DNA of 64,000 bases from Grimontia marina. Its GTDB lineage: Bacteria > Pseudomonadota > Gammaproteobacteria > Enterobacterales > Vibrionaceae. The notes beneath the pieces were generated by a model. The model worked only from the letters and a program-made list of their open reading frames with translations, made no database searches and was not told where the DNA came from. The position numbers and the translations under genes were made by a program. The first letter of the stretch is position 1; the number at the start of each line of letters is the position of its first letter. Below, one piece after another: positions 53,682-63,233 of the stretch. Location of the stretch: assembly GCF_900060185.1 (NCBI RefSeq), contig NZ_FIZY01000021.1:1-64000 (forward strand). Reading direction: 5' to 3'.

Positions 53682-54710
53682 TTAGCTGAGAGTGGGAAGG
53701 ACCAAGTCAAACCGCACCTGCAAATCAGGGCGGTTCAGGATTTCCGGGTCATGGTTGATTTCATCCATCATCAGTTCACAGACCGGAATGATTTCATCAC
53801 GCAGGTATTCACGGCCGACTTTTTCGGGGTCACCAAAGCCTGCGGTATTCACCGGCACAATGCCCCCTTTTCCCGGTGGGAAGCGGTGACTTACCAGGAT
53901 GTCCTGTGCGGTGATGTTCTTAATCCGGTCGAATTCATCGCGGGTGGCGATATCCCCAACCGGGATAAGTTGTATGCCTTTTTCATGCCCGTTCGGGATA
54001 TTGATAAACATCGACCGAAAGTTGCCCACGCCTTTTGAGCTGGCAATTTTCTCTTTGAGCATCTCCTCGTCTTTACTGCTGAGACGGGGGTCGGTGGAGT
54101 AGAAGATAAACCCCATATGGGCGCCGTTTTTGTAGTAGCGGCGGCGGAACAGGGTCGCGTCTTTGTTTAAAAGGGAAGATTGCAAACCGCCCACGTAATC
54201 CGGCACCCCATACACTTGCTGTTTCGGGTCATACTGCGCCAGCCAAATCACGTCCTTGGCTTTGTACAGGCGTTTATTGTCGTCACGCTCCAATACCCAC
54301 ACATCACCATTGCGGCGTTTTCGCACATACATGGATGGCAACGGGAAAAGACCGTTAACACGCCCAAAGAAATCACGAAGTTTCAGCAAAGCACCGTGGC
54401 CGAATTGGGTGTAGTCCCGCGTGAACCGCTGGAACAGATGACGGCGGACATTCCCACCGCCTGTAAATCGGCTCGCCACGTAATTCGAGCGGGCGATCAA
54501 CAAGCTGCCGTGATAGGCGTTGGCGTGGGCCAGTTGTGCCAGCCCTTCGGGGTTGATGGGGGGCTCCCAGTAATCTTCGGTGTCGTTGTAAAAGAGTTCA
54601 CTGTAATCGGTCAGCCAGCTGCTGGCGTCCACGGTTTCAAAACCGGTATCCAGGCTGTACACACTGGCCGGGGCGGCGTGTTCTTTGGTTACTGGGAAAG
54701 GTGCAGTCAT
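53682..54710 (-). CDS. Phage portal protein (P2 gpQ family)
   Basis: 342 residues, standard for PBSX/P2 portal vertices. Conserved blocks: YWEPPINPEGLAQLAHANAYHGSLLIARSN, YGVPDYVGGLQSSLLNKDATLFRRRYYKNGAHMGF and SHRFPPGKGGIVPVNTAGFGDPEKV. Two bases after the terminase gene. Confidence 0.95.
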   Translation of the reverse strand: MTAPFPVTKEHAAPASVYSLDTGFETVDASSWLTDYSELFYNDTEDYWEPPINPEGLAQLAHANAYHGSLLIARSNYVASRFTGGGNVRRHLFQRFTRDYTQFGHGALLKLRDFFGRVNGLFPLPSMYVRKRRNGDVWVLERDDNKRLYKAKDVIWLAQYDPKQQVYGVPDYVGGLQSSLLNKDATLFRRRYYKNGAHMGFIFYSTDPRLSSKDEEMLKEKIASSKGVGNFRSMFINIPNGHEKGIQLIPVGDIATRDEFDRIKNITAQDILVSHRFPPGKGGIVPVNTAGFGDPEKVGREYLRDEIIPVCELMMDEINHDPEILNRPDLQVRFDLVLPTLS

Positions 54711-54712
54711 CG

Positions 54713-56473
54713 TTATCGCCCAAATGCATAAGTGGAAGTTCGTTCAGCGTCCGCCGTATTCAGCGGCTCATTAATCAGGGCATGCGCTATCGCCCAGAAC
54801 GCATCAGCATGCCCGGTGGTGTCACTGCGTTCGGCTTTGAAGGTCATCATGTTGCCGCTGTTACTCGCCACACGTTTGATAGCCATAAAGGCCATGGCAA
54901 TGTCTTTGTGTTCGGCATCCCACTGCACGCGGCCCGCGTCAATCACATCAATCATTTTCAGCACCAGACGGTTTTTGTTTTCGTTGCTGTAGTGAATGGC
55001 GTGTGCCTCACGCGGGTGATTGGCGCTCACTAAATCCCATACACCCGCCCCGATGCCGGTGGTATCGATGCCGATATAGGTCACGTTGAAGCGCTGGAAC
55101 GCATCATCAATCTGGCTGGCCTGGTACTGGAAGTTGAGCCCTTTCCAATAGTGCTTTTCCAGCACCCGGAACAACTCAGCATGGGTTTTCGGTGGCGCCA
55201 CCACCACGAGGCAGGCGTTGTCGCGGGTCCGGCTTGGGTCATAGCCCAGCCACACTTCCTGGTTGGCATAAGGTCTCGCCGTATCGGGGGTGACATCCTT
55301 CCACTGGCTGGTGTCCACCATGGCCCGTTCGAGCTTATGGAACTGGAACACCGAGGCGTTATCGTCGACAAACACACACATGAAGAGGTTGGAAAAATCC
55401 GACGCGCTGTATTCGTCGCGCAGCTCCTCAATATCAAAGAGGTCGCAGCCCCCTTGCTTCGCATCTTCGATGGTCACGACAAGACGCCATTGCCTGTCCG
55501 GGCAGAGTGCGCCACCGTGTCGGAAATCCTCAAAGGAAGGAAAAGACACCGATTCACGGTGGGCTTTTCCCTTGCGCCAGCTGTCACCGGTCCAGAAGGG
55601 GTAAGCCTGGTGCGCCTTGCTGGAGGGCGTCGAAAAGTAGGTCTTACGCCACTTTTTATGCGTCGCCATGGCGGACGCCAGTTTGTTCAGCACATCAAAC
55701 TTGGGGATCCAAAAGTATTCATCAATGTAGACATGGCCGTGAAAGCCCTGCGAGGTGCTGCTGTTGGTCGAGCAAAAGCGAAGCTCGGCGCCATTACTGA
55801 GCACGATGGGGTTCCCTGATAACTCGATGCCGAGGAACTCACGCGCAATATTGATGATGTAGCGCCGGAAGATTTCAGCCTGGGCGCGGGAGGCTGACAG
55901 GAATACCTGGTTATCGCCGGTGAGGATCGCATCTTCCAGCGCTTCACAGGCAAAGTAATAGGTTGCACCAATCTGGCGGGATTTAAGAATGTTACGTGTG
56001 CGCCGGTGCAGGTTTTCACGCATCAGGAGCTGGTAATCGAAGAAACTCGCATGGAGGGCGTTAAAGGCGTCAGCGGTCAGCCCACTCACATCATTTTTGA
56101 CCTTCCTGCCTTTCTTCTTTTTCGGGGTGTGGCTGCGCTCTGTGGCCTTTTCGCCGCTGTGGCTTTCGCCCCCGGACGGCATGGCAGCCTGCTGGCGCTG
56201 CCTTTTCAGCTTCACATGCTTTTCAATCAGCATGTCGAGCTCTTTTAGCTGAGCGGGGCTTTTTTCGTCTTTGTCCGTCAGCAGCACAATACGACGCCCA
56301 ATCGCGTCGTCCACTTCTTCTTCGCGCAGCAAATCACGCCAGCCGTATTTATCCGCCCAGTGGTAAACAATGCGGGTGTTTGGCAGCGTCAATTCATCGG
56401 CAATGTCCTGCGGCGTGTGGCGTCGCAAATAAAGGCGTTTTGCCGCTTCTCTGATTTCAGGTGAGTAAGCCAT
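54713..56473 (-). CDS. Terminase large subunit (P2 gpP family)
   Basis: 586 residues. ATPase with a Walker A-like [13 protein letters not shown], Walker B-like VYIDEYFW, coupling region KTYFSTPSS, then the nuclease domain [39 protein letters not shown]. An N-terminal HTH ([23 protein letters not shown]) may contact cos DNA. First gene of the leftward late operon. Confidence 0.95.
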   Translation of the reverse strand: MAYSPEIREAAKRLYLRRHTPQDIADELTLPNTRIVYHWADKYGWRDLLREEEVDDAIGRRIVLLTDKDEKSPAQLKELDMLIEKHVKLKRQRQQAAMPSGGESHSGEKATERSHTPKKKKGRKVKNDVSGLTADAFNALHASFFDYQLLMRENLHRRTRNILKSRQIGATYYFACEALEDAILTGDNQVFLSASRAQAEIFRRYIINIAREFLGIELSGNPIVLSNGAELRFCSTNSSTSQGFHGHVYIDEYFWIPKFDVLNKLASAMATHKKWRKTYFSTPSSKAHQAYPFWTGDSWRKGKAHRESVSFPSFEDFRHGGALCPDRQWRLVVTIEDAKQGGCDLFDIEELRDEYSASDFSNLFMCVFVDDNASVFQFHKLERAMVDTSQWKDVTPDTARPYANQEVWLGYDPSRTRDNACLVVVAPPKTHAELFRVLEKHYWKGLNFQYQASQIDDAFQRFNVTYIGIDTTGIGAGVWDLVSANHPREAHAIHYSNENKNRLVLKMIDVIDAGRVQWDAEHKDIAMAFMAIKRVASNSGNMMTFKAERSDTTGHADAFWAIAHALINEPLNTADAERTSTYAFGR

Positions 56474-56648
56474 GGGCGCAGTTTACGCACTTGAGCAGCG
56501 TAAAAACCCGGTCGGAATTCGGAAGGATTCGGATTTCCTTGATATCCGAATTTCTAGGAATGGAACCAGATGAAAGCCCGCCATTAACGCAGTAACTTTC
56601 CCATCAATTCGAACGCATTTGACATTCACGGCAGGGAAACACAACCGC
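56474..56648. promoter_or_regulatory. Divergent late promoter region with ATTCGGA repeats
   Basis: 175 bases between the leftward terminase operon and the rightward scaffold operon. ATTCGGA occurs at 56517 and 56527 (10 bases apart) and inverted as TCCGAAT at 56545-56551; the latter two form an 8-base dyad (ATTCGGAT / ATCCGAAT). Placed where a late activator should bind. I found no TGT-n12-ACA element as in P2. Confidence 0.6.
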
Positions 56649-57548
56649 ATGAGCAAGCAATCTGGCTGGGTCATCATTGCAACGGCAGGCGCCACCGTAG
56701 ACGGTCGCACCATTACCCCGTCATGGATTAAAGACATGGCGGAAAGCTACTCGGTAGACGAATACGCGGCAATGATTTGGCCGGAGCATTTCCGCTCTCA
56801 ATGGTCACCCTTTGCGGGGAGGAACTGGGGAACCGTGGATGAACTGAAAGCAGAAAAAAGAGGCGGGAAACTGCGCCTGCTTGCCAAAATTACCGCGAAT
56901 CAGTACCTCATTGATGCCAACAAAGACGGCCAGAAACTCTTTACCTCTATCGAACCGAAATTGAACTATCGCGGCACAGGCAAGTGCTACCTGATGGGGC
57001 TCGCGGTGACCGACTCTCCGGCAAGCGCTGGCACCACCCGCCTGAAGTTCTCCATGGGCGACGAAAACTGCGAACACGAGTACAGCCAGTTGGAGCCGCT
57101 TTTGTTTCTGGAGACTGACGTAGAGCAGAACGACACCGACGGCTTCTTTAAAACGCTGGCGGCAGGCATTGCCAGGTATTTGCCGCAGTTCAGCGAACTC
57201 CCGACTGACACCACACCAACACCCGAGGACACCGACGTGACCGAAGAACAACTGACGGCCGCACTGCAAAGTGCGCTAGCACCGTTCAACGCGCGCCTGG
57301 ACGCTATCGAGCAAACGTTTTCCGCCCCGCCCGAAGGCGAAGACACCCAGCCCGACGGCGACAATGGCGACAACAATCAAACCGCGCCAACGGTTGAGCA
57401 ATTCAGCTCGGCACTGGCCGATGCGCTCAAACCGCTGACGGAAAAAATCGACGGTTTGAACACGCAATTTAAAGCACTTTCTGAAGAAGCGCCGGGGCAA
57501 CGCCCAGCCGGTGAAGGTGCAGAATCATCAACGGTGGAGGCGCTTTAA
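56649..57548 (+). CDS. Capsid scaffolding protein (P2 gpO family)
   Basis: 299 residues from the ATG at 56649 (a TTG at 56619 is possible). Protease-like N-terminal domain (WIKDMAESYSVDEYAAMIWPEHFR..WSPFAGRNWG) with SIEPKLNYRGTGKCYLMGLAVTDSPASAGT, and a C-terminal scaffold coiled region (LTEKIDGLNTQFKAL). Self-cleaves and processes capsid in P2. Confidence 0.93.
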   Translation: MSKQSGWVIIATAGATVDGRTITPSWIKDMAESYSVDEYAAMIWPEHFRSQWSPFAGRNWGTVDELKAEKRGGKLRLLAKITANQYLIDANKDGQKLFTSIEPKLNYRGTGKCYLMGLAVTDSPASAGTTRLKFSMGDENCEHEYSQLEPLLFLETDVEQNDTDGFFKTLAAGIARYLPQFSELPTDTTPTPEDTDVTEEQLTAALQSALAPFNARLDAIEQTFSAPPEGEDTQPDGDNGDNNQTAPTVEQFSSALADALKPLTEKIDGLNTQFKALSEEAPGQRPAGEGAESSTVEAL

Positions 57549-58550
57549 ATGAGCTTGAACCAAACCGCATTGCAGTATCTGGCCGATTATGACAACGCGC
57601 TGATGCAATCTTACGGCACCACCAATCCTTCCCGGCAGTTTTCCATTACGCCAGTGATTGAAACCAAACTTCGCCAGGCGATCCTTCATTCGGTGGCCTT
57701 CCTGAGCATGATCACCCACAGCACCGTGGACCAAATCAAAGGACAGGTGATTGATGTGGGCACCGGCGGCCTGTTAACCGGCCGTGTGAAAGATGGCCGT
57801 TTCCGTGCGGGCCTGAGCCACGATGGCAACACTTACGAGTTGGTCGAAACCGATTCGTGCGCAGTCATCAAATGGCAAACCATGACCCAATGGGCCAATT
57901 CAGGCAGTAGCGGCGAATTCATTAAATTGATGAACAACGCCGCCACCCGGAACTTTGCCCTCGACATGTTGCGCATTGGCTTTCATGGCAAAACCGTGGC
58001 TGAGACCACCAACCCTGACACCAACCCACTCGGGCAAGACGTCAACAAAGGCTGGCTGCAAATCGTCAAGGATAAAGCCGCCGCCCAAGTGTTGCCTGCT
58101 GCCCTTTTAGATCCCACAGGGCAGGCGCAAGACAGCTACAAAAACTTGGATGCGCTGGTCAATGACTTGGTGAGCACCACCATTCATGAAGTGTTTCAGG
58201 AAGACACCGATTTGGTGGTGTTAGTGGGCCGTGATTTGGTCTCCGCCGAGCAGCACCGTTTATTGAGTGCGGCCGATACCCCGACCGAGCACAAAGCCGC
58301 GCAGTCATTGGCTACCACCATTGACGGCAAAAAGGCCTACACCCCGCCGTTTTTCCCAAAAAATGCGCTATGGGTGACCACCCCAAAAAACCTGCAAATT
58401 CTCACCCAGCGCGGCACGCAATGGCGCAAGTCACGCAACGAGGAAGACCGCAAACAACACGAAAACTCCTTCCTTCGCATGGAAGGGTATGGCGTGGGCA
58501 ACTTCGACAAATTTGCGGCCATTGAAGCGGTCAGCGTGGCGGGGGACTGA
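57549..58550 (+). CDS. Major capsid protein (P2 gpN family)
   Basis: 333 residues, the P2 N family length, HK97 fold. The early part TNPSRQFSITPVIETKLRQAILHSVAFLSMI and EDTDLVVLVGRDLVSAEQHRLL are conserved blocks. ATG directly follows the scaffold stop. Confidence 0.94.
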   Translation: MSLNQTALQYLADYDNALMQSYGTTNPSRQFSITPVIETKLRQAILHSVAFLSMITHSTVDQIKGQVIDVGTGGLLTGRVKDGRFRAGLSHDGNTYELVETDSCAVIKWQTMTQWANSGSSGEFIKLMNNAATRNFALDMLRIGFHGKTVAETTNPDTNPLGQDVNKGWLQIVKDKAAAQVLPAALLDPTGQAQDSYKNLDALVNDLVSTTIHEVFQEDTDLVVLVGRDLVSAEQHRLLSAADTPTEHKAAQSLATTIDGKKAYTPPFFPKNALWVTTPKNLQILTQRGTQWRKSRNEEDRKQHENSFLRMEGYGVGNFDKFAAIEAVSVAGD

Positions 58551-58552
58551 GC

Positions 58553-59269
58553 ATGGCCAGCCCGTTGAGACGACAGCGTGATGCGCTGATCGCGAAAACA
58601 CTGCTCAAGGCGTCGCCGACAGCCTATGCGTCATCACCGGCAGCGCTGACGCTGCCCCTGATGGAGCTTGAAGCCGACAAAGCGACCCTGAAAAGTTTTA
58701 ACGCCATTGCGGACAAAATCGCGCACAAGCGCACGGTGCTTATCCCGAAATACCGCCCGATGGCCGACGCCTTTTTGAATGCGGACGACGTGCACGATAA
58801 CCCGGTATTCACCCACGTGGTGCTCTGGCTGTTTGATGTGGGGGAAATCCACACCTTCATTGAATGGTGCTTTGTAGCGATTGAAAAAGGCTTGCCGTCG
58901 CCGTCCCACATCAAGCGTGACTGGCCGACCTTTTGTGCCGACAGCGTGTATGACTGGGCGCATTCACAGGCAGAGAAAGGTGACAGCATTGAGCCCTATT
59001 TCTCGATGGTGTTTGAGCAGGTCCGCCACCACTGGCGCCTTCACGAAAAAGTGGTGGCCAAGTGGTACAAGCTGGCAGGGCTGCAACAGCTGCGCGATGA
59101 CACCGGTAAGCCCAATGTCACCGCCATTGGCGACGTGGAACAGCTCAAAGAAGCGCTGGCCCTGCTGACCGGGGCGCATGAGTGTTACGACAAAATCGGC
59201 GTCACTGACTTAATTAAAAACCGTATTCCGGCACGCATCAATGCGCTGACGGCGGAAACCGACTCCTGA
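58553..59269 (+). CDS. Terminase small subunit (P2 gpM family)
   Basis: 238 residues, with the typical LVLWLFDVG..FIEWCFVAIEKGLPSP region (here HVVLWLFDVGEIHTFIEWCFVAIEKGLPSP) and C-terminal GVTDLIKNRIPARINAL. Recognises cos for packaging with the large subunit encoded on the other side. Confidence 0.92.
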   Translation: MASPLRRQRDALIAKTLLKASPTAYASSPAALTLPLMELEADKATLKSFNAIADKIAHKRTVLIPKYRPMADAFLNADDVHDNPVFTHVVLWLFDVGEIHTFIEWCFVAIEKGLPSPSHIKRDWPTFCADSVYDWAHSQAEKGDSIEPYFSMVFEQVRHHWRLHEKVVAKWYKLAGLQQLRDDTGKPNVTAIGDVEQLKEALALLTGAHECYDKIGVTDLIKNRIPARINALTAETDS

Positions 59270-59368
59270 CCCCCCGCGTGCTTCGGCTGGCGAGGTGGAA
59301 AGCCGTAAGGCTGACCAACAGCCTGCGACCCAGTGGGCAGAGGCACACCGAACAGAGGAACAGACAGC
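59270..59368. other. Gap between terminase M and head completion L genes
   Basis: 99 GC-rich bases, unusual in an operon otherwise packed without gaps. No ORF, terminator with T tract or repeat stood out. Confidence 0.4.
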
Positions 59369-59776
59369 ATGAGCTTTGGCGGCAACTTACCCCGGCATCA
59401 GTCCACCTTTATCCCCGGACAAGGGTGGCCCTATTTTGATACCCAGGACTTTCGCACCATGCGCCGTATCCCCCCGGTTTTTGACGAGCAAAGCATCATA
59501 GCGGCGCTGGAAATTGCGGTGATGGCGGTGCAGGCACAGTTACCGCCACTCAATGGTCAGCGCCTGTCCGGGGCAGAAAGCACCTTGTATCTGCGCGCGG
59601 TCTTTGCCCGCGCACATGCTGATTTGTTGCCGGAGTTTGCTACCCAGAACCGACGGGATGAAGCGCGCAACACCGCAGAAGATTTGGCCGAGCAAGGGGA
59701 TCGTTTCCGCGCCCAGAGCAACCGCGATATTGCCTTGTTGCTGGGCCTGAGTGAAAACCGGGTGGCGTTAATCTGA
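59369..59776 (+). CDS. Head completion protein (P2 gpL family)
   Basis: 135 residues from the ATG at 59369 with AGAGGAA upstream. Shows the conserved FIPGQGWPYFDTQDFRTMRRIPPVFDEQSIIAALEIAV and AEDLAEQGDRFRAQSNRDIALLLG. Stop overlaps the next ATG by one base. Confidence 0.92.
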   Translation: MSFGGNLPRHQSTFIPGQGWPYFDTQDFRTMRRIPPVFDEQSIIAALEIAVMAVQAQLPPLNGQRLSGAESTLYLRAVFARAHADLLPEFATQNRRDEARNTAEDLAEQGDRFRAQSNRDIALLLGLSENRVALI

Positions 59777-60276
59777 TGGGACATTCAAACGTGGCGCCTT
59801 ATCACCAAACCCACCTGGAGCACCTGACGGATTACATGTGCGCGCACCTGTCCGGGGTGGTGCTCGCCAACAAGATTGATGCCTGGCAGGAAAACGCGCA
59901 GCTCACCGTCTCCGGGGAAGATCTCGGGAACGGCGGTTTTTTGATGGCGCAGTGGCAGTACCAGGCGGTGGTCAGCATTGAGGGGTTTCCCCACAAAGCC
60001 ATTGACCCGCGTTACCTGCTGGCGTCGGTGGCCTGTTGGATAAGTGAGTTTGACCCGGACCGCAGTCAAAAAGGGCTGGCCGACCCGTCAGTCAGTGTGG
60101 ATGTGCTGGACGATGGCAGCGTGGACGTGGCCATTGAGCTCGAACTTTGTGAAGACATACAGATGGTGCCGGACAGCGAGGGCCATATCCGCTATCAGGG
60201 GACACAGTACCGCGTAGAGGCGGTGCCCATCTGGACAGCAGAAGACGTGGAAATTCGCCATGAAACCGGTCATTAG
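59776..60276 (+). CDS. Tail completion protein (P2 gpR family)
   Basis: 166 residues resembling gpR-type tail completion proteins: LTDYMCAHLSGVVLANKIDAWQENAQLTVSGED and MAQWQYQAVVSIEGFPHKAIDPRYLLASVACWISEFD. Overlaps both neighbours; its 3' end runs 17 bases into the S gene. Confidence 0.82.
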   Translation: MGHSNVAPYHQTHLEHLTDYMCAHLSGVVLANKIDAWQENAQLTVSGEDLGNGGFLMAQWQYQAVVSIEGFPHKAIDPRYLLASVACWISEFDPDRSQKGLADPSVSVDVLDDGSVDVAIELELCEDIQMVPDSEGHIRYQGTQYRVEAVPIWTAEDVEIRHETGH

Positions 60277-60922
60277 CCTCAACAAACGCGACGCGCTGAA
60301 TGGCAAGGAAAAACTGGCACTGCTGGCACTGCCACCAAAAAAGCGGTTTTGGATTCTGAAAACGCTGGGGCGCTGGGAAAAGGCCAACGCCCGCAAGCGG
60401 ATTAGCCAACAAAAGGACATTGACGGCAGAGGGTTAGAACCCCGCAAGAAAGGCCGGAAAAAAATGTTCCGCCGCATGGCGAAGGGGTTAGAGCCCTACG
60501 TGAAGAACGGCGGCAAGGTATTAGACCTGACGTGGCGCAACAAGCAAACCGCCCGAACAGCGGCAAGGCACCACATAGGCCAAACCCAAAAGATGACAGC
60601 TCGGCAAATGGAGAAGCGCTGGGGAAAGCCTGACTACAAAGCACCGGCAACTAAAGGGCAAGCCAGAAAGCTCCGCGAGTTGGGGTTCTCAGTCAATAAG
60701 GGTAAGGGAAAAAAGAGCAAACCCAAAAAGCCATCACTTAGATGGATTATGGAGAATCTGAGCCAAGGGAAAGCTGGGTTGATCATCCGAGTTATTAGCG
60801 AAAAACCGAAGCAAACAACATGGGACATACCATTGGCCGAACGCCAAATTCTGGGCAGTCCACAACCCGACGTTAACCGCCAGCTCATCAAGATTATCGG
60901 GCAGGCACAGAAAAGGACATAA
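60260..60922 (+). CDS. Virion morphogenesis / tail completion protein (gpS-like)
   Basis: 220 residues, strongly basic. Positioned where P2-type phages encode gpS, and the N-terminal KKRFWILKTLGRWEKANARKRISQQKDIDGRGLEPRK resembles the virion morphogenesis family. Starts inside the R gene. Confidence 0.78.
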   Translation: MKPVISLNKRDALNGKEKLALLALPPKKRFWILKTLGRWEKANARKRISQQKDIDGRGLEPRKKGRKKMFRRMAKGLEPYVKNGGKVLDLTWRNKQTARTAARHHIGQTQKMTARQMEKRWGKPDYKAPATKGQARKLRELGFSVNKGKGKKSKPKKPSLRWIMENLSQGKAGLIIRVISEKPKQTTWDIPLAERQILGSPQPDVNRQLIKIIGQAQKRT

Positions 60923-60924
60923 CC

Positions 60925-62040
60925 ATGGCATTGGGACAAGTCGAGGTAAACAACCTCAACCTGGGACAAGGCGGGATCCCCGAGATAGAAAGGCACTTTC
61001 TGTTTATCGGTACCACGTCAAAGTCAGCCCTTCAGGGCAAAGTCACCCGCATTGACGCCACCACCGACTTAGCGCCCCTGATGGGCAATGATGCGCTGGG
61101 CGACAACGTGAAGGCCGCGCAGGTCAACGGCGGGCAGAACTGGACCGCGGAAGTCTTCGGCCTGAATGGGGCAATAGACTGGGAAGAGGCCGTTGACCTT
61201 GCCAACGCGTCCGGCTCGTTTGAAGCGGTGGTGCTGGTTGATGAAACCACGGACAAGCTGGCCTTTAAAACCATGCAGGCGAAAACGGCTGAGCTTATCA
61301 ACAAGCTGGGCCGGTGGTGTTTCTTTCTTGCCGCGGTGCCGGGTATCGACGCCAGCGCACAAACCTGGTCAGAGTATGAGACGGCGACCATTGCCCTGCA
61401 GGCTTCTATCGCGGCCAACATGGTGGTGGCGGTACCGCAGCTGCATGGCAATAACGCCGGGGTACTGGCCGGGCGTCTGTGTAACCGGAGCGTGACTGTT
61501 GCTGACACCCCCATGCGTGTGGCCACCGGTCCCGTGCTCGACCTTGGCGCCTCTCCCAAAGACAAAGACGGCAACGCCCTTAGCCTCGCGACCCTTGGCG
61601 CACTCTCGCGCGAACGCCTCAGCGTGCCGCAGTGGTACGCCGATTACGAGGGCATTTACTGGGCCGACGCCTCCACACTGGAAGCCAAAGGCGGCGATTA
61701 CCAGTTCCTTGAATACATCCGGCCGGTGCACAAACTCAACCGCCGTGTGCGTATCCAGGCTATCCGCCGGGTCGGTGACAAAATCCTGAACTCGACCCCG
61801 GCCTCCATTGAGCTCAACAAACAGTATTTTTCCAGGTACATGCGTGAAATGAGCAAGGGTATCCAGTTGGGTGACATTCAGTTCCCTGGGGAAATCATGC
61901 CGCCCAAAGAGGGCGACGTGACTATCCAGTGGCTGACCAAAACCAAGGTCGCTATCGGGCTGATTGTCACCCCGCACAACTGCCCGAAACACATTGTGGT
62001 GAATATCGCCCTCGACCTGTCCAACCAAGCGGAGGGGTAA
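60925..62040 (+). CDS. Tail sheath protein (DUF2586, HP1 type)
   Basis: 371 residues of the contractile sheath of HP1/K139-like phages. Begins MALGQVEVNNLNLGQG; contains LVDETTDKLAFKTMQAKTAELI, CNRSVTVADTPMRVATGP and RPVHKLNRRVRIQAIRRV. This sheath family separates the phage from classical P2 (FI sheath). Confidence 0.88.
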   Translation: MALGQVEVNNLNLGQGGIPEIERHFLFIGTTSKSALQGKVTRIDATTDLAPLMGNDALGDNVKAAQVNGGQNWTAEVFGLNGAIDWEEAVDLANASGSFEAVVLVDETTDKLAFKTMQAKTAELINKLGRWCFFLAAVPGIDASAQTWSEYETATIALQASIAANMVVAVPQLHGNNAGVLAGRLCNRSVTVADTPMRVATGPVLDLGASPKDKDGNALSLATLGALSRERLSVPQWYADYEGIYWADASTLEAKGGDYQFLEYIRPVHKLNRRVRIQAIRRVGDKILNSTPASIELNKQYFSRYMREMSKGIQLGDIQFPGEIMPPKEGDVTIQWLTKTKVAIGLIVTPHNCPKHIVVNIALDLSNQAEG

Positions 62041-62043
62041 CCC

Positions 62044-62493
62044 ATGCGTATATCCGGTAAGAACCTCAAATTTATGATGGGTGACCTGAAACTTCAGGCC
62101 CAAAAGTGGACGCTCAGCATCACTGATAACAGCGCCGTCACCAAAACCAATGGTGTGCCTGATGATTACGTGGACGGCGATGTGGACGCCAGCGGCGAAC
62201 TGGAGCTGGTGACCAGCCAGTTTAATTTGCTGATGCTGGCCGCCAAACAGGCGGGCTCCTTCCGGGGGCTACCCACCTTCGACGCCATGGGATTTGGCCA
62301 GACTGACCGCGACACGCTCAAGGTCGACATGTACGGCATCAAGCTGAAAATCTCCGATTTGATTGATGCGGACAGCAGCGGCGGCAGCGCGCTGGTCCAC
62401 AAAATTCCGTTTGATATCACCAGCCCCGATTTCGTCCACATTAACGGCGTGCCTTACCTGCGCCCGGATGAAACCGTGGACATCATCGGGTAA
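62044..62493 (+). CDS. Tail tube protein (DUF2597, HP1 type)
   Basis: 149 residues. DVDASGELELVTSQFNLLMLAAKQAGSFRGLP and KLKISDLIDADSSGGSALVHKIPFDITSPDFVHINGVPYL identify the HP1/K139 tube family. Three bases after the sheath gene, the usual sheath-tube pair. Confidence 0.85.
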   Translation: MRISGKNLKFMMGDLKLQAQKWTLSITDNSAVTKTNGVPDDYVDGDVDASGELELVTSQFNLLMLAAKQAGSFRGLPTFDAMGFGQTDRDTLKVDMYGIKLKISDLIDADSSGGSALVHKIPFDITSPDFVHINGVPYLRPDETVDIIG

Positions 62494-62499
62494 CAGCGT

Positions 62500-62739
62500 A
62501 TGCCGGATTTATTCGACCATGCCAGCGGCATCGAAACCCAGTTCACCGAGGTGGCGCTGGCCAACCAGCTGGCCGCCAGCGCAAGGGCAAAAGCGGCGCC
62601 GGTTTATACCCACACCGAATGCGCAGAGTGTGGCGATACCATCCCGGCAGCGCGGCGTAAGCAGGTGCCTCAAAGCACGACCTGTACCCACTGCCAGCAG
62701 GCACATGAAATCAGGGTCCGCCGTCTGGGCGGACGGTAA
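62500..62739 (+). CDS. TraR/DksA-type zinc-finger protein
   Basis: 79 residues with CAECGDTIPAARRKQVPQSTTCTHCQQAHE, the C4 finger of DksA/TraR. TraR-like phage proteins act in the RNA polymerase secondary channel without ppGpp. Found at the same place between tube and lysis genes in related phages. Confidence 0.88.
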   Translation: MPDLFDHASGIETQFTEVALANQLAASARAKAAPVYTHTECAECGDTIPAARRKQVPQSTTCTHCQQAHEIRVRRLGGR

Positions 62740-62753
62740 CAAGGGAAAACACC

Positions 62754-63233
62754 ATGGCTTATCAACTTGGAAAACGGTCACGTCAACGCCTGGCCAAACT
62801 GCATCAGGATTTACAGCGCGTGATAGAGCGGGCCATTGAGATTGTGGGCGTCGACTTCACGGTAATGGAAGGACTGCGCACCCTGGCCCGTCAGAAAGTG
62901 CTGGTCGAAAAAGGCGCCTCAAGAACCTTTAACAGCCGACACCTCACCGGCCATGCCTGTGATTTGGGCGCCTGGGTCGGGGGAAGTGTGCGCTGGGATT
63001 TCGGGCTTTACGTCAAGATAGCCTATGCCGTGAGGCAGGCCGCGAGGGAGCTGGATATTCCCATTGTGTGGGGCGCCTGTTGGACGGTCATCAACGACGA
63101 AGCGGATTTAGAAGACGCAATCGCCCGTTATGTGGCGCGCAAAAGGCAACAAGGGAAAACCCCGTTGCTTGATGGCCCCCATTTTCAACTGTGCCGGAAA
63201 TGCTACCCGGCGGTGACGGGAGAGGCCGCGTGA
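62754..63233 (+). CDS. M15-family endolysin (L-Ala-D-Glu peptidase type)
   Basis: 159 residues. The zinc site is S-R-H-L-T-G-H-A-C-D-L near residues 62-72 and C-terminal DGPHFQL. Like the T5 endolysin it cuts peptidoglycan peptide stems; no signal sequence, so it needs the holin encoded next. Overlaps the holin start by one base. Confidence 0.88.
   Translation: MAYQLGKRSRQRLAKLHQDLQRVIERAIEIVGVDFTVMEGLRTLARQKVLVEKGASRTFNSRHLTGHACDLGAWVGGSVRWDFGLYVKIAYAVRQAARELDIPIVWGACWTVINDEADLEDAIARYVARKRQQGKTPLLDGPHFQLCRKCYPAVTGEAA

Noticed and set aside
61369-62103. Minus-strand ORF of 244 codons inside the tail sheath gene
   Set aside because: Entirely antisense to the DUF2586 sheath; His/Val-rich and without a ribosome site.
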